Shown here in pieces: positions 9,177-18,095 of a DNA stretch of 64,000 nucleotides. Positions within the stretch are counted from its first letter, which is position 1; each line of letters begins with the position of its first letter. The notes under the pieces were generated by a model, which saw only the letters and a program-made list of their open reading frames with translations, ran no database searches and was not told where the DNA came from. The stretch is taken from assembly GCA_947494805.1 (NCBI GenBank), contig CANLWK010000002.1, positions 186,001 through 250,000 on the forward strand, written 5' to 3'. A program made the position numbers and the translations under genes. The DNA comes from an uncultured Croceitalea sp. (lineage in GTDB: Bacteria; Bacteroidota; Bacteroidia; Flavobacteriales; Flavobacteriaceae).

Positions 9177-10091
9177 ATGAAAGCTGCAACATATACAACG
9201 TATGGTCCGCCCGATGTTCTTAAACTTGAGGAAGTAAAAAAACCAGAACCAAAAAACAACGAGATTCTTGTGAAAGTACACGCTGCAACCGTCACTTCGG
9301 GAGACGTACGGTTACGGAGTTCTGATTTTCCGCCCTTATTTTGGCTTCCAGCACGACTTATATTCGGATTGTTCATACCCAAAAAGAGGATATTGGGACA
9401 CGAATTGTCGGGGGTTGTGGAAGCCAAGGGTAAGAACGTTTCGAAATTTAATATCGGAGACACTGTGTTTGGCACGACCACTATGCTAAAGACCGGTTCT
9501 TATGCCGAATATATCTGCTTACCAGAACAATGGAAACATGGGGTGGTGGCCTTGAAACCGACAAACCTGAATTTTAAGGAAGCCGCAGCTTTGCCCGTTG
9601 GTGCTATGACCGCACTTTTTTTATTGCAAAAGGCAAACTTCAACAAAGATCAAAACATATTGGTATATGGCGCTTCGGGCAGTGTGGGCAGTTACGCTAT
9701 TCAGCTAGCGCGCGAAAAAGGCGCTGCCGTTACCGGTGTCTGTAGTGGGGCAAACTTTGATATGGTAAGATCACTCGGTGCCACAGATCTTATTGATTAT
9801 AAACAGCAAGATTATTCTTCATTTAAAAGCAGCTACGATATTGTTTTTGATGCAGTGGGTAAAACCAGTAAAGCAAAAGCTAATAAAGTGCTGAACAAAG
9901 ATGGGGTGTTTGTTTCGGTAAAAATGCTAACCAAGGAAAATAACGAAGACCTTTTGAAAATAAAGGAGCTCGCCGAAACCAAACAACTCAGACCATTTGT
10001 GGACAAAACGTTTTCGCTGGAAGAAATTGTCAAAGCTCATGAATATGTCGATAGCGGTCGTAAACGAGGGAATGTAGTCATTGAGATTTAG
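9177..10091 (+). CDS. MDR-family NAD(P)-dependent oxidoreductase
   Basis: The 304-residue protein belongs to the medium-chain dehydrogenase/reductase superfamily, quinone-oxidoreductase-like branch. The GroES-like N-terminal domain carries GHELSGVVEAKG and GDTVFG. The Rossmann domain has the nucleotide motif VYGASGSVGSYAIQLA at about residues 163-178, and DAVGKTSKAKAN is a typical substrate-side strand. Cys ligands for a structural zinc are absent, as in the zinc-free quinone-reductase group. It is about 30 residues shorter than many members. It stands 58 bp after the hydrolase gene and may be co-transcribed with it. Confidence 0.82.
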   Translation: MKAATYTTYGPPDVLKLEEVKKPEPKNNEILVKVHAATVTSGDVRLRSSDFPPLFWLPARLIFGLFIPKKRILGHELSGVVEAKGKNVSKFNIGDTVFGTTTMLKTGSYAEYICLPEQWKHGVVALKPTNLNFKEAAALPVGAMTALFLLQKANFNKDQNILVYGASGSVGSYAIQLAREKGAAVTGVCSGANFDMVRSLGATDLIDYKQQDYSSFKSSYDIVFDAVGKTSKAKANKVLNKDGVFVSVKMLTKENNEDLLKIKELAETKQLRPFVDKTFSLEEIVKAHEYVDSGRKRGNVVIEI

Positions 10092-10216
10092 GGTTAAGAA
10101 CCAGGTCTGAGACAGCTTGTTGTTAACTTTTAGAGAAGAGGTCGTTTAAAACCTTCTATAACCTGAGAGATTTTAATATCGTTTCGTATTCGTTACCTTT
10201 AAACGAATTTTTAGAA

Positions 10217-10507
10217 ATGCTCGAGCTACGACCAACCTGTGAGAATTGTGATAAACCTTTGCCGCCAGATAGCCAAGAGGCAATGATTTGTACCTATGAA
10301 TGTACCTTTTGTATAAGCTGCGTAGAAGAAATTCTTGAAAACGTTTGTCCGAATTGTGGGGGCGGATTTGAGAAAAGACCGGTGCGACCAAAGGGTCAAC
10401 TGACCAAGAATCCTCCAACCGGAAAACACGTTTTCAAGCCGGTGAATATGCAAGCTTTTCCAGAGCTAAGGGCCAAGTATCAAAACATACCTCCAAACCA
10501 AAGATAG
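10217..10507 (+). CDS. DUF1272 small zinc-binding protein
   Basis: The 96-residue protein has eight conserved cysteines in CENC, CTYECTFCISC and CPNC, the DUF1272 pattern that suggests a zinc ribbon/RING-like fold binding two zinc ions. The tail is basic and proline-rich. No function is known for the family. The gene ends 1 bp before the ATG of an MFS transporter, so the two are almost certainly co-transcribed. Confidence 0.82.
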   Translation: MLELRPTCENCDKPLPPDSQEAMICTYECTFCISCVEEILENVCPNCGGGFEKRPVRPKGQLTKNPPTGKHVFKPVNMQAFPELRAKYQNIPPNQR

Positions 10508-10508
10508 T

Positions 10509-11756
10509 ATGAACAAACCCTCGTGGTATTATTTACTGTTATTGATTTTGGCAGGGGAGGCCGTTTTTATTTTACCCTTTGTACTACCACGAATTTTCAG
10601 GCCCACGGTGTTGGATGTTTTTCAGTTGGACAATGTGCAATTGGGGCTATGCTTTTCCCTGTATGGGGTTGTTGCATTGGTCTCTTATCTGATCGGTGGG
10701 CCCTTGGCCGATAAATATCCACCTCGAAAATTGATAGCCGTTGCTCTTTGGATGACCGCTCTTGGAGGAGTACTTTTTGCTACCTATCCAGAATTTAGAA
10801 CTTTGCAATTATTGTATGGCTACTGGGGTTTTACCACTATTTTCTTGTTTTGGGCACCTATGATAAAAGCCACTCGGGTTTGGGGTGGTGATACCTCACA
10901 AGGTAAGGCCTTTGGGTTGCTTGATGGTGGTAGGGGATTGACCGGTGCACTTTTTGGGCTGTTGGGTGTATTTATCTTTTCATTGTTTTTAGAGGATGAT
11001 GTCAGCATTGCAGCACTTTCAGAGCGCAAGGCAGCCTTTACCTATGTTATCTATATCGCCGCGATTATTATTTCAGTAATCGGAATCTTGGTATGGCTTT
11101 TTATGAAATCCGGGGTCGATGAATCTGAAATACAATTAGATAAAATTACGGTGAAGCAGGTAGGTGAAGTATTGAGAATTCCCGCTGTAGGTTTGCTTAT
11201 GGTAATTATTCTTTGTGCGTATGTTGGTTATAAGATAACCGATGTACTCTCACTCTATGCTCGCGAAGTGATGTTGTACAATGAGGTCAAATCTGCCCAA
11301 GTGGGTACTTTTTTGCAGTTTCTGAGGCCTACCACCGGTATTTTGGTCGGTCTGTTGGTAGATCGGTTTCGAATAACCTTTTGGTTGTTCTTGAGTTTTG
11401 TTTTTTGTGTTGTAGGTGGCTTACTGTTCGCTACGGGTTTGATTGCCCCATCAACAACTGCGCTCTTTTTTATATCGGTCGTAATCATCGCAGTCGGTGT
11501 ATATGCCGCACGCGCCTTGTATTTTGGAGTGATGCGCGAGGGAAGAATTCCTTTGGCATTGACAGGAACCGCTGTTGGTTTGATATCACTGATCGGATAT
11601 ACTCCTGATATTTTTGCAGGTCCGGCTTATGGCTATTTTTTAGATAAATACCCCGGAGAACAAGGGCACCAATATGTGTTTTGGATGTTAACGGGATTTT
11701 CTGCTGTTGGTGCCCTCACAGCGCTGATTTATTATCGCATGTACCGCAAAGATTGA
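10509..11756 (+). CDS. MFS transporter
   Basis: The 415-residue protein has about 12 membrane segments in two halves, with the loop-2 major-facilitator motif GGPLADKYPPRK at about residues 61-72. The second half opens near residue 225 and carries GLLVDRFR, the matching loop. Family members are secondary transporters; the substrate cannot be inferred. The start is 1 bp after the DUF1272 stop. Only a decayed beta-mannosidase fragment lies between this gene and the tricorn gene, which hints that a sugar-related neighbour has been lost. Confidence 0.85.
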   Translation: MNKPSWYYLLLLILAGEAVFILPFVLPRIFRPTVLDVFQLDNVQLGLCFSLYGVVALVSYLIGGPLADKYPPRKLIAVALWMTALGGVLFATYPEFRTLQLLYGYWGFTTIFLFWAPMIKATRVWGGDTSQGKAFGLLDGGRGLTGALFGLLGVFIFSLFLEDDVSIAALSERKAAFTYVIYIAAIIISVIGILVWLFMKSGVDESEIQLDKITVKQVGEVLRIPAVGLLMVIILCAYVGYKITDVLSLYAREVMLYNEVKSAQVGTFLQFLRPTTGILVGLLVDRFRITFWLFLSFVFCVVGGLLFATGLIAPSTTALFFISVVIIAVGVYAARALYFGVMREGRIPLALTGTAVGLISLIGYTPDIFAGPAYGYFLDKYPGEQGHQYVFWMLTGFSAVGALTALIYYRMYRKD

Positions 11757-11801
11757 GAAATGCCACCCTTTTCAATTTGATTGGTATGTATCTTTTTGAC
11801 T

Positions 11802-12034
11802 TTGAAAAAGTTTTGGTTCAAGCGAAAACTATATCCCCTTTTGTTTTTAGTGGTGATCGGATGTGGTAAAAAACACCTTCTGAAGTGACACTAAGCGATA
11901 ATTGGCAATTTCGAAAAGCAACCTATACCAATTTGTTAAAAGCCTCGGTACCAGCAACCATACATACCGATTTATTGGATAATAATAAAATCGAAGATTC
12001 ATTTTTCGTCTTAACCAACGCATACTGCAATTGA
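11802..12034 (+). pseudogene. remnant of the 5' end of a lipoprotein beta-mannosidase (GH2)
   Basis: Two reading frames together give a lipoprotein-like leader (KKFWFKRKLYPLLFL then VVIGCGKK, with the lipobox-like Cys) and, in the frame shifted by one base, TPSEVTLSDNWQFRKA, ASVPATIHTDLLDNN and KIEDSFF. The latter match the N-terminal pattern of GH2 beta-mannosidases (W.FR ... VPGTVHTDLL.N..I.DPF). The frame changes inside a run of six A at about 11867-11872; one more A would restore it. The remaining ~800 residues of an intact enzyme are absent and the fragment ends at a TGA at 12032-12034. The family match is from memory of the motif and needs a search. Confidence 0.7.
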
Positions 12035-12130
12035 AAAAGCCTTAGATTTTTATTAGGGTTTTGGGTTTTCTTTAGCATTTAGAATCTAATTGAATTATTA
12101 TCTTTTTGCCCACAAATTCAATCATACCAA

Positions 12131-15100
12131 ATGAAAAACCGAGCGCTTGTATTTTTACTGCTTTTTACAACTGTTGCTATAGGTCAAGTGACCCCAAAAT
12201 GGGCGAGGTACCCTGCCATTTCTCCAGATGGGGCAACTATCGTGTTTACCTATAAGGGTAATCTGTTTAGAGTCTCATCTACAGGGGGTACGGCGACACA
12301 ATTGACCTATCATAAGGCACATGATTATCGAGCGGTTTGGAGTAAGGATGGTACAAAAATCGCCTTTGCATCTGACAGATATGGCAATTTTGATGTATTT
12401 GTGATGAATGCCCTTGGAGGGCAAGCAACGCGTTTGACCTATCATAGCAATGATGAAGTTCCCTATACTTTTTCACACGATGACAAGACGGTACACTTTG
12501 GTGGTGTACGTCAAGACGCAGCATTGCACCGGCAATATCCGACGAGGGCACAACCTGAACTATATGAAGTTTTGGCTACAGGAGGCAAGGTGGCACAAGT
12601 GTTGACCGTGCCAGCTGAAGAAGTACAAGTCAGTGCCAATGGTGATTTCTTGATGTACCATGATAAAAAAGGGTATGAAGATGCATTTAGAAAACATCAT
12701 GTTTCAGCAATAACCCGTGATATTTGGATGTATGATCCAGCGGCTGACAAACACACAAAATTAACTGATTTTGAAGGTGAGGATAGAAACCCTGTATTGT
12801 CTAATGATGGTAAAACAGTGTATTACCTGAGTGAAGAAAGTGGTAGTTTCAACGTGCATCGCTTCCTATTGGAAAATCCTGGGCAAAAACAACAAGTTAC
12901 TGCCTTGAACACACATCCTGTTCGTTCTTTGTCTTACGGAAACGGAACCATGGCGTTTAGCTATGATGGTGAGATTTATACGCTTGTAGATGGCGAAGCA
13001 CCAAAGAAAGTTGATATTGTCATACGCACCCAAGACGCAACGAATGCAGACCAATACATTTCAATCAATTCAGGGGTACGTGAAATGGTAGTTTCGCCAA
13101 ATGGCAAAGAGATTGCCTTCATTGCCCGTGGTGAGGTATTTGTGACCGCCGTTGATGGCGGGCTGACCAAACGGTTGACCAATACACCGCAGCAAGAGCG
13201 TTTTGTTCGTTTTACTGCCGATGGTAAGGCGGTAGCCTATTCTAGCGAGAGAGATGGAAAATGGCAAATCTATAAAACCACCAAAATCCGTTCTGAAGAG
13301 CCTTATTTTTTTGCAGCTACCTTATTGAAAGAAGAGGTGGTAGTCAGTAAGACCGTTGATTGTTATCTGCCAGAGTTTTCTCCTGATGGTACCTATATGG
13401 CCTTTATTGAAGACCGACGTACCTTAAAAGTCTTAAACCTAAAGACCAAAGAAGAGAGAACCCTGCTCACACCTGAAGAACTCTATCATTTTCAAGATGG
13501 CGACAAATACTTTAAATGGAGTCCTGACAGCAAATGGTTGTTGGTTTCTTGGGGCGTCACCTTGAGCAACGGTGAAATTTTACTGATTTCAGCTGATGGG
13601 GAACAAAGACGGAACCTCACCCAGAGCGGTTACTATGATTATGCGCCCAAGTGGGTGGCTGATGGAGCACAGTTGTTATGGTTCAGTAATAGGGACGGTC
13701 TCAAAAGTTATGCCACCAGTGGTCGAACACAGGCCGATGTTTACAGTATGTTTTTAACGCAGAAAGCTTGGGATAAGTTCAATTTGTCGAAAGAAGAGTT
13801 TGATCTAATGAAGCTTTTAGAAGAAAAGGACAAGGACAAAGAAGACGGCAAAACAGATAATAAAAAGAAGAAGGGAAAAAAAGATGAGGGTAATGAAAAA
13901 AAACCAGAGACTCTAAAATTTGATTGGGAAGATATTGAAGAACGTAAAGTTCGGTTGACCATCCACTCTTCCAATCTTGGAGACGCTGTCTTGTCAAAAG
14001 ACGGCGAAAAGCTGTATTATTTGGCACGTTTTGAGAAGAGTATGAATTTGTGGGAAACCGAATTACGTACCAAAAAAACAAAGATGTTGATTCCCTTAGG
14101 GGCCAAAAGGGCAAGTTTGCAATGGGATGCCAAGAAAGAGAACCTATATGCGCTGAGTGACGGTAGTATGTTTAAGCTCGATTTAAAAGCCGGCTCAAAA
14201 AAGCCGGTCAAAATGAAGTCTGAAATGCAATTGGATACCGATGCAGAGCGCCAACATATGTTCGAGCACATTTGGTTGCGTACCAATGCCATATTTTACC
14301 ATTCAAATTTCCATGGTCAAGATTGGCAACTATTACGCACGGCATATGAAAAATACGTTCCCCATTTGGGCAACTCTTATGAGTTTGCCGAAATGGTATC
14401 TGAACTTTTAGGAGAATTGAATGTTAGCCATTCGGGTGGTCGTTTTAATGGAAATATTGACAATGGCGATGCCACTGCTAGTCTTGGTATTTTTATGGAC
14501 TATTCCCATTCGGGCAATGGAATTAAGATTGCCGAGGTCATCAAAGGCGGTCCATTGGATAAGGCCGCTTTTACTATAGCAATAGGTAGTGTCATAGAAC
14601 AGATAAATGGTGAAGATATCCAAGGGGATACTGACGTCGCACGTTATTTCAACCGTCTGGGAGGTCAATTTGTTCTATTGGATATCGTAGATCCGAATAC
14701 ACAAAAAAGACAGCAGATAACCGTAAAAACTATAACCTTGGCACAAGAAAACCGGTTATTGTACAAAAGATGGGTAAGACAAAATGAAAAAGAAGTGGCC
14801 AAAAAGAGTAACGGACAGTTGGGTTATGTACATATACCAGGAATGAGCGACGGCCCATATCGAAATATCTATGAACAAATGCTGGGTAAATTCGCTGATA
14901 AAAAGGCCGTAATAGTTGACACCCGTTTCAATGGGGGAGGTGATTTGGTTGCCGATCTTGCAATGTTCTTTACCGGAGAGCCCTTTATTACCTATGAAAC
15001 CGAAGATAGAAAAGTTGGAGGTGAGCCAACATCACGCTGGACAAAACCCACTTTAGCCATTTTCAACGAGTCTATGTACAGTGATGGACATTGCTTTGCC

Positions 15101-15364
15101 AGTGGTTACACGGATTTAAAGATTGGAAAAACTGTGGGCATGCCCGTACCGGGGACATGCAGTTTCGCTGGCTGGGAGCGTTTGCCAAATGGCGGTGTGT
15201 GGGGTGTGGTTCCCGTAAGCGCAAAAAACAAAGCTGGGGAATGGATGGAGAACAATCAGACAGAACCCATGATCAAAGTAAAAAATCAGCCTGATGTCAT
15301 CGATAAAGGTATTGATCAACAATTGGAACGTTCTATTGAAGAGCTTTTGAAAGAAGTAGAATAA
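12131..15364 (+). CDS. tricorn-type S41 protease
   Basis: The 1077-residue protein starts with a signal peptide (to about Q19) and has tandem PD40/WD40-like propeller blades over about residues 25-560 (motifs such as YPAISPDGATIVF, SPDGTYMAFI). A strongly charged Lys/Asp/Glu linker follows at about 560-600, then a second propeller-like part, a core helical domain with LNVSHSGG (H767, equivalent to the catalytic His of tricorn), a PDZ domain at about 790-870 and an S41 domain. The nucleophile is expected at S984 in YSDGHCF, with the supporting D985-G986. Tricorn homologues degrade peptides. Here the signal peptide points to the periplasm. It is monocistronic. Confidence 0.9.
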   Translation: MKNRALVFLLLFTTVAIGQVTPKWARYPAISPDGATIVFTYKGNLFRVSSTGGTATQLTYHKAHDYRAVWSKDGTKIAFASDRYGNFDVFVMNALGGQATRLTYHSNDEVPYTFSHDDKTVHFGGVRQDAALHRQYPTRAQPELYEVLATGGKVAQVLTVPAEEVQVSANGDFLMYHDKKGYEDAFRKHHVSAITRDIWMYDPAADKHTKLTDFEGEDRNPVLSNDGKTVYYLSEESGSFNVHRFLLENPGQKQQVTALNTHPVRSLSYGNGTMAFSYDGEIYTLVDGEAPKKVDIVIRTQDATNADQYISINSGVREMVVSPNGKEIAFIARGEVFVTAVDGGLTKRLTNTPQQERFVRFTADGKAVAYSSERDGKWQIYKTTKIRSEEPYFFAATLLKEEVVVSKTVDCYLPEFSPDGTYMAFIEDRRTLKVLNLKTKEERTLLTPEELYHFQDGDKYFKWSPDSKWLLVSWGVTLSNGEILLISADGEQRRNLTQSGYYDYAPKWVADGAQLLWFSNRDGLKSYATSGRTQADVYSMFLTQKAWDKFNLSKEEFDLMKLLEEKDKDKEDGKTDNKKKKGKKDEGNEKKPETLKFDWEDIEERKVRLTIHSSNLGDAVLSKDGEKLYYLARFEKSMNLWETELRTKKTKMLIPLGAKRASLQWDAKKENLYALSDGSMFKLDLKAGSKKPVKMKSEMQLDTDAERQHMFEHIWLRTNAIFYHSNFHGQDWQLLRTAYEKYVPHLGNSYEFAEMVSELLGELNVSHSGGRFNGNIDNGDATASLGIFMDYSHSGNGIKIAEVIKGGPLDKAAFTIAIGSVIEQINGEDIQGDTDVARYFNRLGGQFVLLDIVDPNTQKRQQITVKTITLAQENRLLYKRWVRQNEKEVAKKSNGQLGYVHIPGMSDGPYRNIYEQMLGKFADKKAVIVDTRFNGGGDLVADLAMFFTGEPFITYETEDRKVGGEPTSRWTKPTLAIFNESMYSDGHCFASGYTDLKIGKTVGMPVPGTCSFAGWERLPNGGVWGVVPVSAKNKAGEWMENNQTEPMIKVKNQPDVIDKGIDQQLERSIEELLKEVE

Positions 15365-15365
15365 G

Positions 15366-15941
15366 CTATCTTGTCGTACGTGATTTAACGCCCTTTGCGC
15401 AAAGCGAGATGATTTCCTTGATTCGTTTTTTGCGGGTGTCTTCCCGTTTGGCTTGATTCAACCAATATAAATAGCTTTTTCGTTGGCTTCGGGTAAAACT
15501 TTTATACAGCTCATAAGCTCTGCTATTTTGGTCAAAGGCCTTTTGTAGGTCGTTGGGAACGATTCCATTTTCGACATCGTCCAATGAGGTCCAAGAACCA
15601 TTTTCTTTAGCTGTAGTAATGACTTTTAAACCGCTCTTATGCATAAGTCCTGCAGCTTCCAGTTCTTTTAAGTGGTCTTTGTTGACCTTGCTCCAAACAC
15701 TTTTTGGCTTTCTTGGGCAGAAATATTGTCGACGTTTACCATCACCTAAACTCTTTACAGTGCTATCGATCCACCCATAGCAAAGTGCTACCCGAACTGC
15801 TTCTTCCCATCTCATACTTGGCATCTTATGTGCTACCTTGTAAAAAATCAAGTAGATTCCGGTGGAATTATTATAGTTTTGATGTAACCAAGTACGCCAC
15901 TCTTCATCATTTTTGAAGTAGTGTTCAATGATGCCTGTCAT
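15366..15941 (-). CDS. YdeI/OmpD-associated family protein
   Basis: The 191-residue protein matches the YdeI family: an N-terminal segment EHYFKNDEEWRTWLHQN, the core RWEEAVRVALCYGWIDS, and FCPRKPKSVWSKVNK, all diagnostic for this group, then a basic tail KREDTRKKRIKEI. Members were linked to stress or antimicrobial resistance in enterobacteria, but the biochemical role is unclear. Its start is 6 bp after the M20 peptidase stop, so it is translated from the same minus-strand transcript. Its stop is 1 bp from the convergent tricorn stop. Confidence 0.8.
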   Translation of the reverse strand: MTGIIEHYFKNDEEWRTWLHQNYNNSTGIYLIFYKVAHKMPSMRWEEAVRVALCYGWIDSTVKSLGDGKRRQYFCPRKPKSVWSKVNKDHLKELEAAGLMHKSGLKVITTAKENGSWTSLDDVENGIVPNDLQKAFDQNSRAYELYKSFTRSQRKSYLYWLNQAKREDTRKKRIKEIISLCAKGVKSRTTR

Positions 15942-15947
15942 AAGTAA

Positions 15948-17474
15948 CTACAATTTCTCATCCAAAATGTATAACATGGTCTTGATACCATCACGATAGT
16001 TACCCAATCGTAAATTCTCATTCGGGCTATGTTGATTATTATCACGATTTACCGTGGGGACCGTGACTGCCGGAACGTTCAATGTGGTCACAAAGGGTGA
16101 AATTGGTATGGAACCTCCGCTCATTCGAATACGAATCGGGTCTTTACCAAAAGCATTCTTTAAGGCTCTGGTCAACCAAAGTCCAACTTCAGAATCAAAA
16201 TCGGTACGAAAGGATTGGTACGATATCTCATATGTCAATGTTGCAATTTTAGGATTTGCCAATCGCTCTTCTTTTGTGGGTTCCCGATTCATAACAACAT
16301 ACCCTTGATCTTTGATATGCTTGGTAATAAGGTCTATTAAACGTTCAGGATCAGATTCCAATACCAGGCGCACATCGATTTCTGCTCGTGCCCAACCTGG
16401 AATGATGGTACGTACCTTTTCATTGATCCAGCCTGATTGCATACCACGAATATTTAAAGACGGATATTGAATGGCCTCTTGGTAATAATTACCAACTTTA
16501 TCTGTCTCTGCAATTTGCAATCGATTTTTTATTTGTAATTCATTGTCTGGAACGGCCCTAAGTACTTTTTCAGTCTTTGGGTCGATGGTGACTCCATCAT
16601 AGAATCCGTTGATGATCACGCGCCCTTCATCATCTTTCATTGATGCCAATAGTTTTGAGAGTCGCAATGCCGGATTAGGAGCATAATTGCCAAAATGGCC
16701 ACTATGTTGCGGTACATTTGGTCCGTAGGTAGTCAATTGTACCGTTGCAATACCACGGGCGCCGAACGTCAATGTTGGTCTGTTGGTAATGTGCCTAGGG
16801 CCATCAAAGATAACAAGCATATCTGCTTTTAAAGCTTCTGAATTCTCGAGAACAGCTTTCGGAAGTTGGGGAGAACCCAATTCTTCCTCAAAATCCATAA
16901 TGACCTTAATGTTGTAATTTGGTTGAATGTTCAATTCCTTTGCTGCATCCAAAGCGGTCAAGAACATGGCCACGGGTCCTTTGGCATCACTGGCGGCCCT
17001 TGCAAATACGCGCCAATCATCATCATAGTCGGTAATAGCGTTCCAGGGTAGGATTGCCCAATCTCCAGATGTTTTCTTCTCTTTTAAGGTCGGTGTATAT
17101 GGTGTTTTTTGAAACCATCGCGTACTATCCACGGGTTGTCCATCTATTTGTAAATAGACCAATACGGTTTTCTTGGCCTTTTTATGCCGTCGTTCGGCCA
17201 AGAGCAGGGGAGCAGTTTCGGTCTTGATGCGTGTAGTGTTGAATCCCCTTTCTTCAAAAGCATCCTCACACCATTGTACATTCTTTTCAATATCTTCAGG
17301 ATAAAAGGCATCATTGGGAATACTCAAGAGCTCATATAGCAGTGGAAAGGAAGCCTTGGTGTATTGACTAATAGTCTGATCGAACTTTTCTTGAGTTGTT
17401 TGTTGAGCGTTCAATGGCTTACCTATACAAAACAAAAGACAGCCATATAGTAGCACTCTGGTTTTTGGTTTCAT
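15948..17474 (-). CDS. secreted M20-family dipeptidase, first His ligand replaced
   Basis: The 508-residue protein has an N-terminal signal peptide ending about residue 24 and the M20 architecture: metallopeptidase halves around a dimerisation domain (about 230-380). The second metal Asp is in ASDAKGP (D163), the acidic pair in DFEEELG (E196/E197), and the C-terminal His in NQHSPNE. In the first metal motif, normally H-x-D, it has Q109-I-D111 (LQIDGQPVD). The subfamily may tolerate Gln here, so activity is open. Family members cleave dipeptides such as carnosine or Xaa-Gly. It is co-transcribed with the YdeI gene. Confidence 0.82.
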   Translation of the reverse strand: MKPKTRVLLYGCLLFCIGKPLNAQQTTQEKFDQTISQYTKASFPLLYELLSIPNDAFYPEDIEKNVQWCEDAFEERGFNTTRIKTETAPLLLAERRHKKAKKTVLVYLQIDGQPVDSTRWFQKTPYTPTLKEKKTSGDWAILPWNAITDYDDDWRVFARAASDAKGPVAMFLTALDAAKELNIQPNYNIKVIMDFEEELGSPQLPKAVLENSEALKADMLVIFDGPRHITNRPTLTFGARGIATVQLTTYGPNVPQHSGHFGNYAPNPALRLSKLLASMKDDEGRVIINGFYDGVTIDPKTEKVLRAVPDNELQIKNRLQIAETDKVGNYYQEAIQYPSLNIRGMQSGWINEKVRTIIPGWARAEIDVRLVLESDPERLIDLITKHIKDQGYVVMNREPTKEERLANPKIATLTYEISYQSFRTDFDSEVGLWLTRALKNAFGKDPIRIRMSGGSIPISPFVTTLNVPAVTVPTVNRDNNQHSPNENLRLGNYRDGIKTMLYILDEKL

Positions 17475-17567
17475 ATCAATAGTTTGATTCTATGTTAAAA
17501 ATAACAATCGTATGGCTATTTCGCTATTCCTTGGTCTTTGGGCAAAACCAGATACCGGTCAGCCCCA

Positions 17568-18095
17568 TCAGGCTAACCCTCGTTTTTGAATGACAAAAGT
17601 GAGTCCTGTAGTCACTTTGGTATGCAAATGCTTTAAGGGACCATTTTTATCGATAAGTACGCCGCCCAAGTTTTTAACAGCCTTTTGAGAACGAAAATTG
17701 TTTTCGTCGATATTGAACAGCACATAATCAAAATACTTAAAAGCATAGTCCAACATCAGGTTTTTAAAGGACCTATTGTACACACCGCCCCAAAAGTCCC
17801 GCGATAAGAAGGTCCAACCTATTTCAACGGCTTCTTTAGAAGTCTCATGGAGTTTGAACCTTGAGCTGCCAATAATTTTTTTGGTCTCATTATCGATGAT
17901 AACAAAAGCACCGTTAGAGGTCATGGCATCTTTGAAGAATTGTTTAAAAACGGTCAATTCATGCCTATCAGGATTTTGGTGCAAATCCCAAATCTTTGGG
18001 TCGCTGGCCACTTGGTACAATTGTTCAAAATCATCAGGATGAAGTGGGCGTAAGAGCACCAAATCATTTTCAAGGGTAGGTTGAAGGTGTATCAT
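17568..18095 (-). CDS. GNAT N-acetyltransferase (RimJ/RimL-like)
   Basis: The 175-residue protein has the GNAT fold of the ribosomal-protein-acetyltransferase-like group: N-terminal LRPLHPDDFEQLYQV, central IIGSSRFKL strand, GWTFLSRDFWGGVYN in the acetyl-CoA loop region and the C-terminal NFRSQKAVKNLGG motif. The acceptor is unknown. Its ATG overlaps the upstream nitrilase stop by 4 bases (ATGA), so translation is coupled. Confidence 0.82.
   Translation of the reverse strand: MIHLQPTLENDLVLLRPLHPDDFEQLYQVASDPKIWDLHQNPDRHELTVFKQFFKDAMTSNGAFVIIDNETKKIIGSSRFKLHETSKEAVEIGWTFLSRDFWGGVYNRSFKNLMLDYAFKYFDYVLFNIDENNFRSQKAVKNLGGVLIDKNGPLKHLHTKVTTGLTFVIQKRGLA

Noticed and set aside
11681-11869. 62-codon plus-strand frame overlapping the MFS 3' end
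   Set aside because: It overlaps the MFS gene in another frame and the beta-mannosidase remnant; the remnant reading explains the region better.
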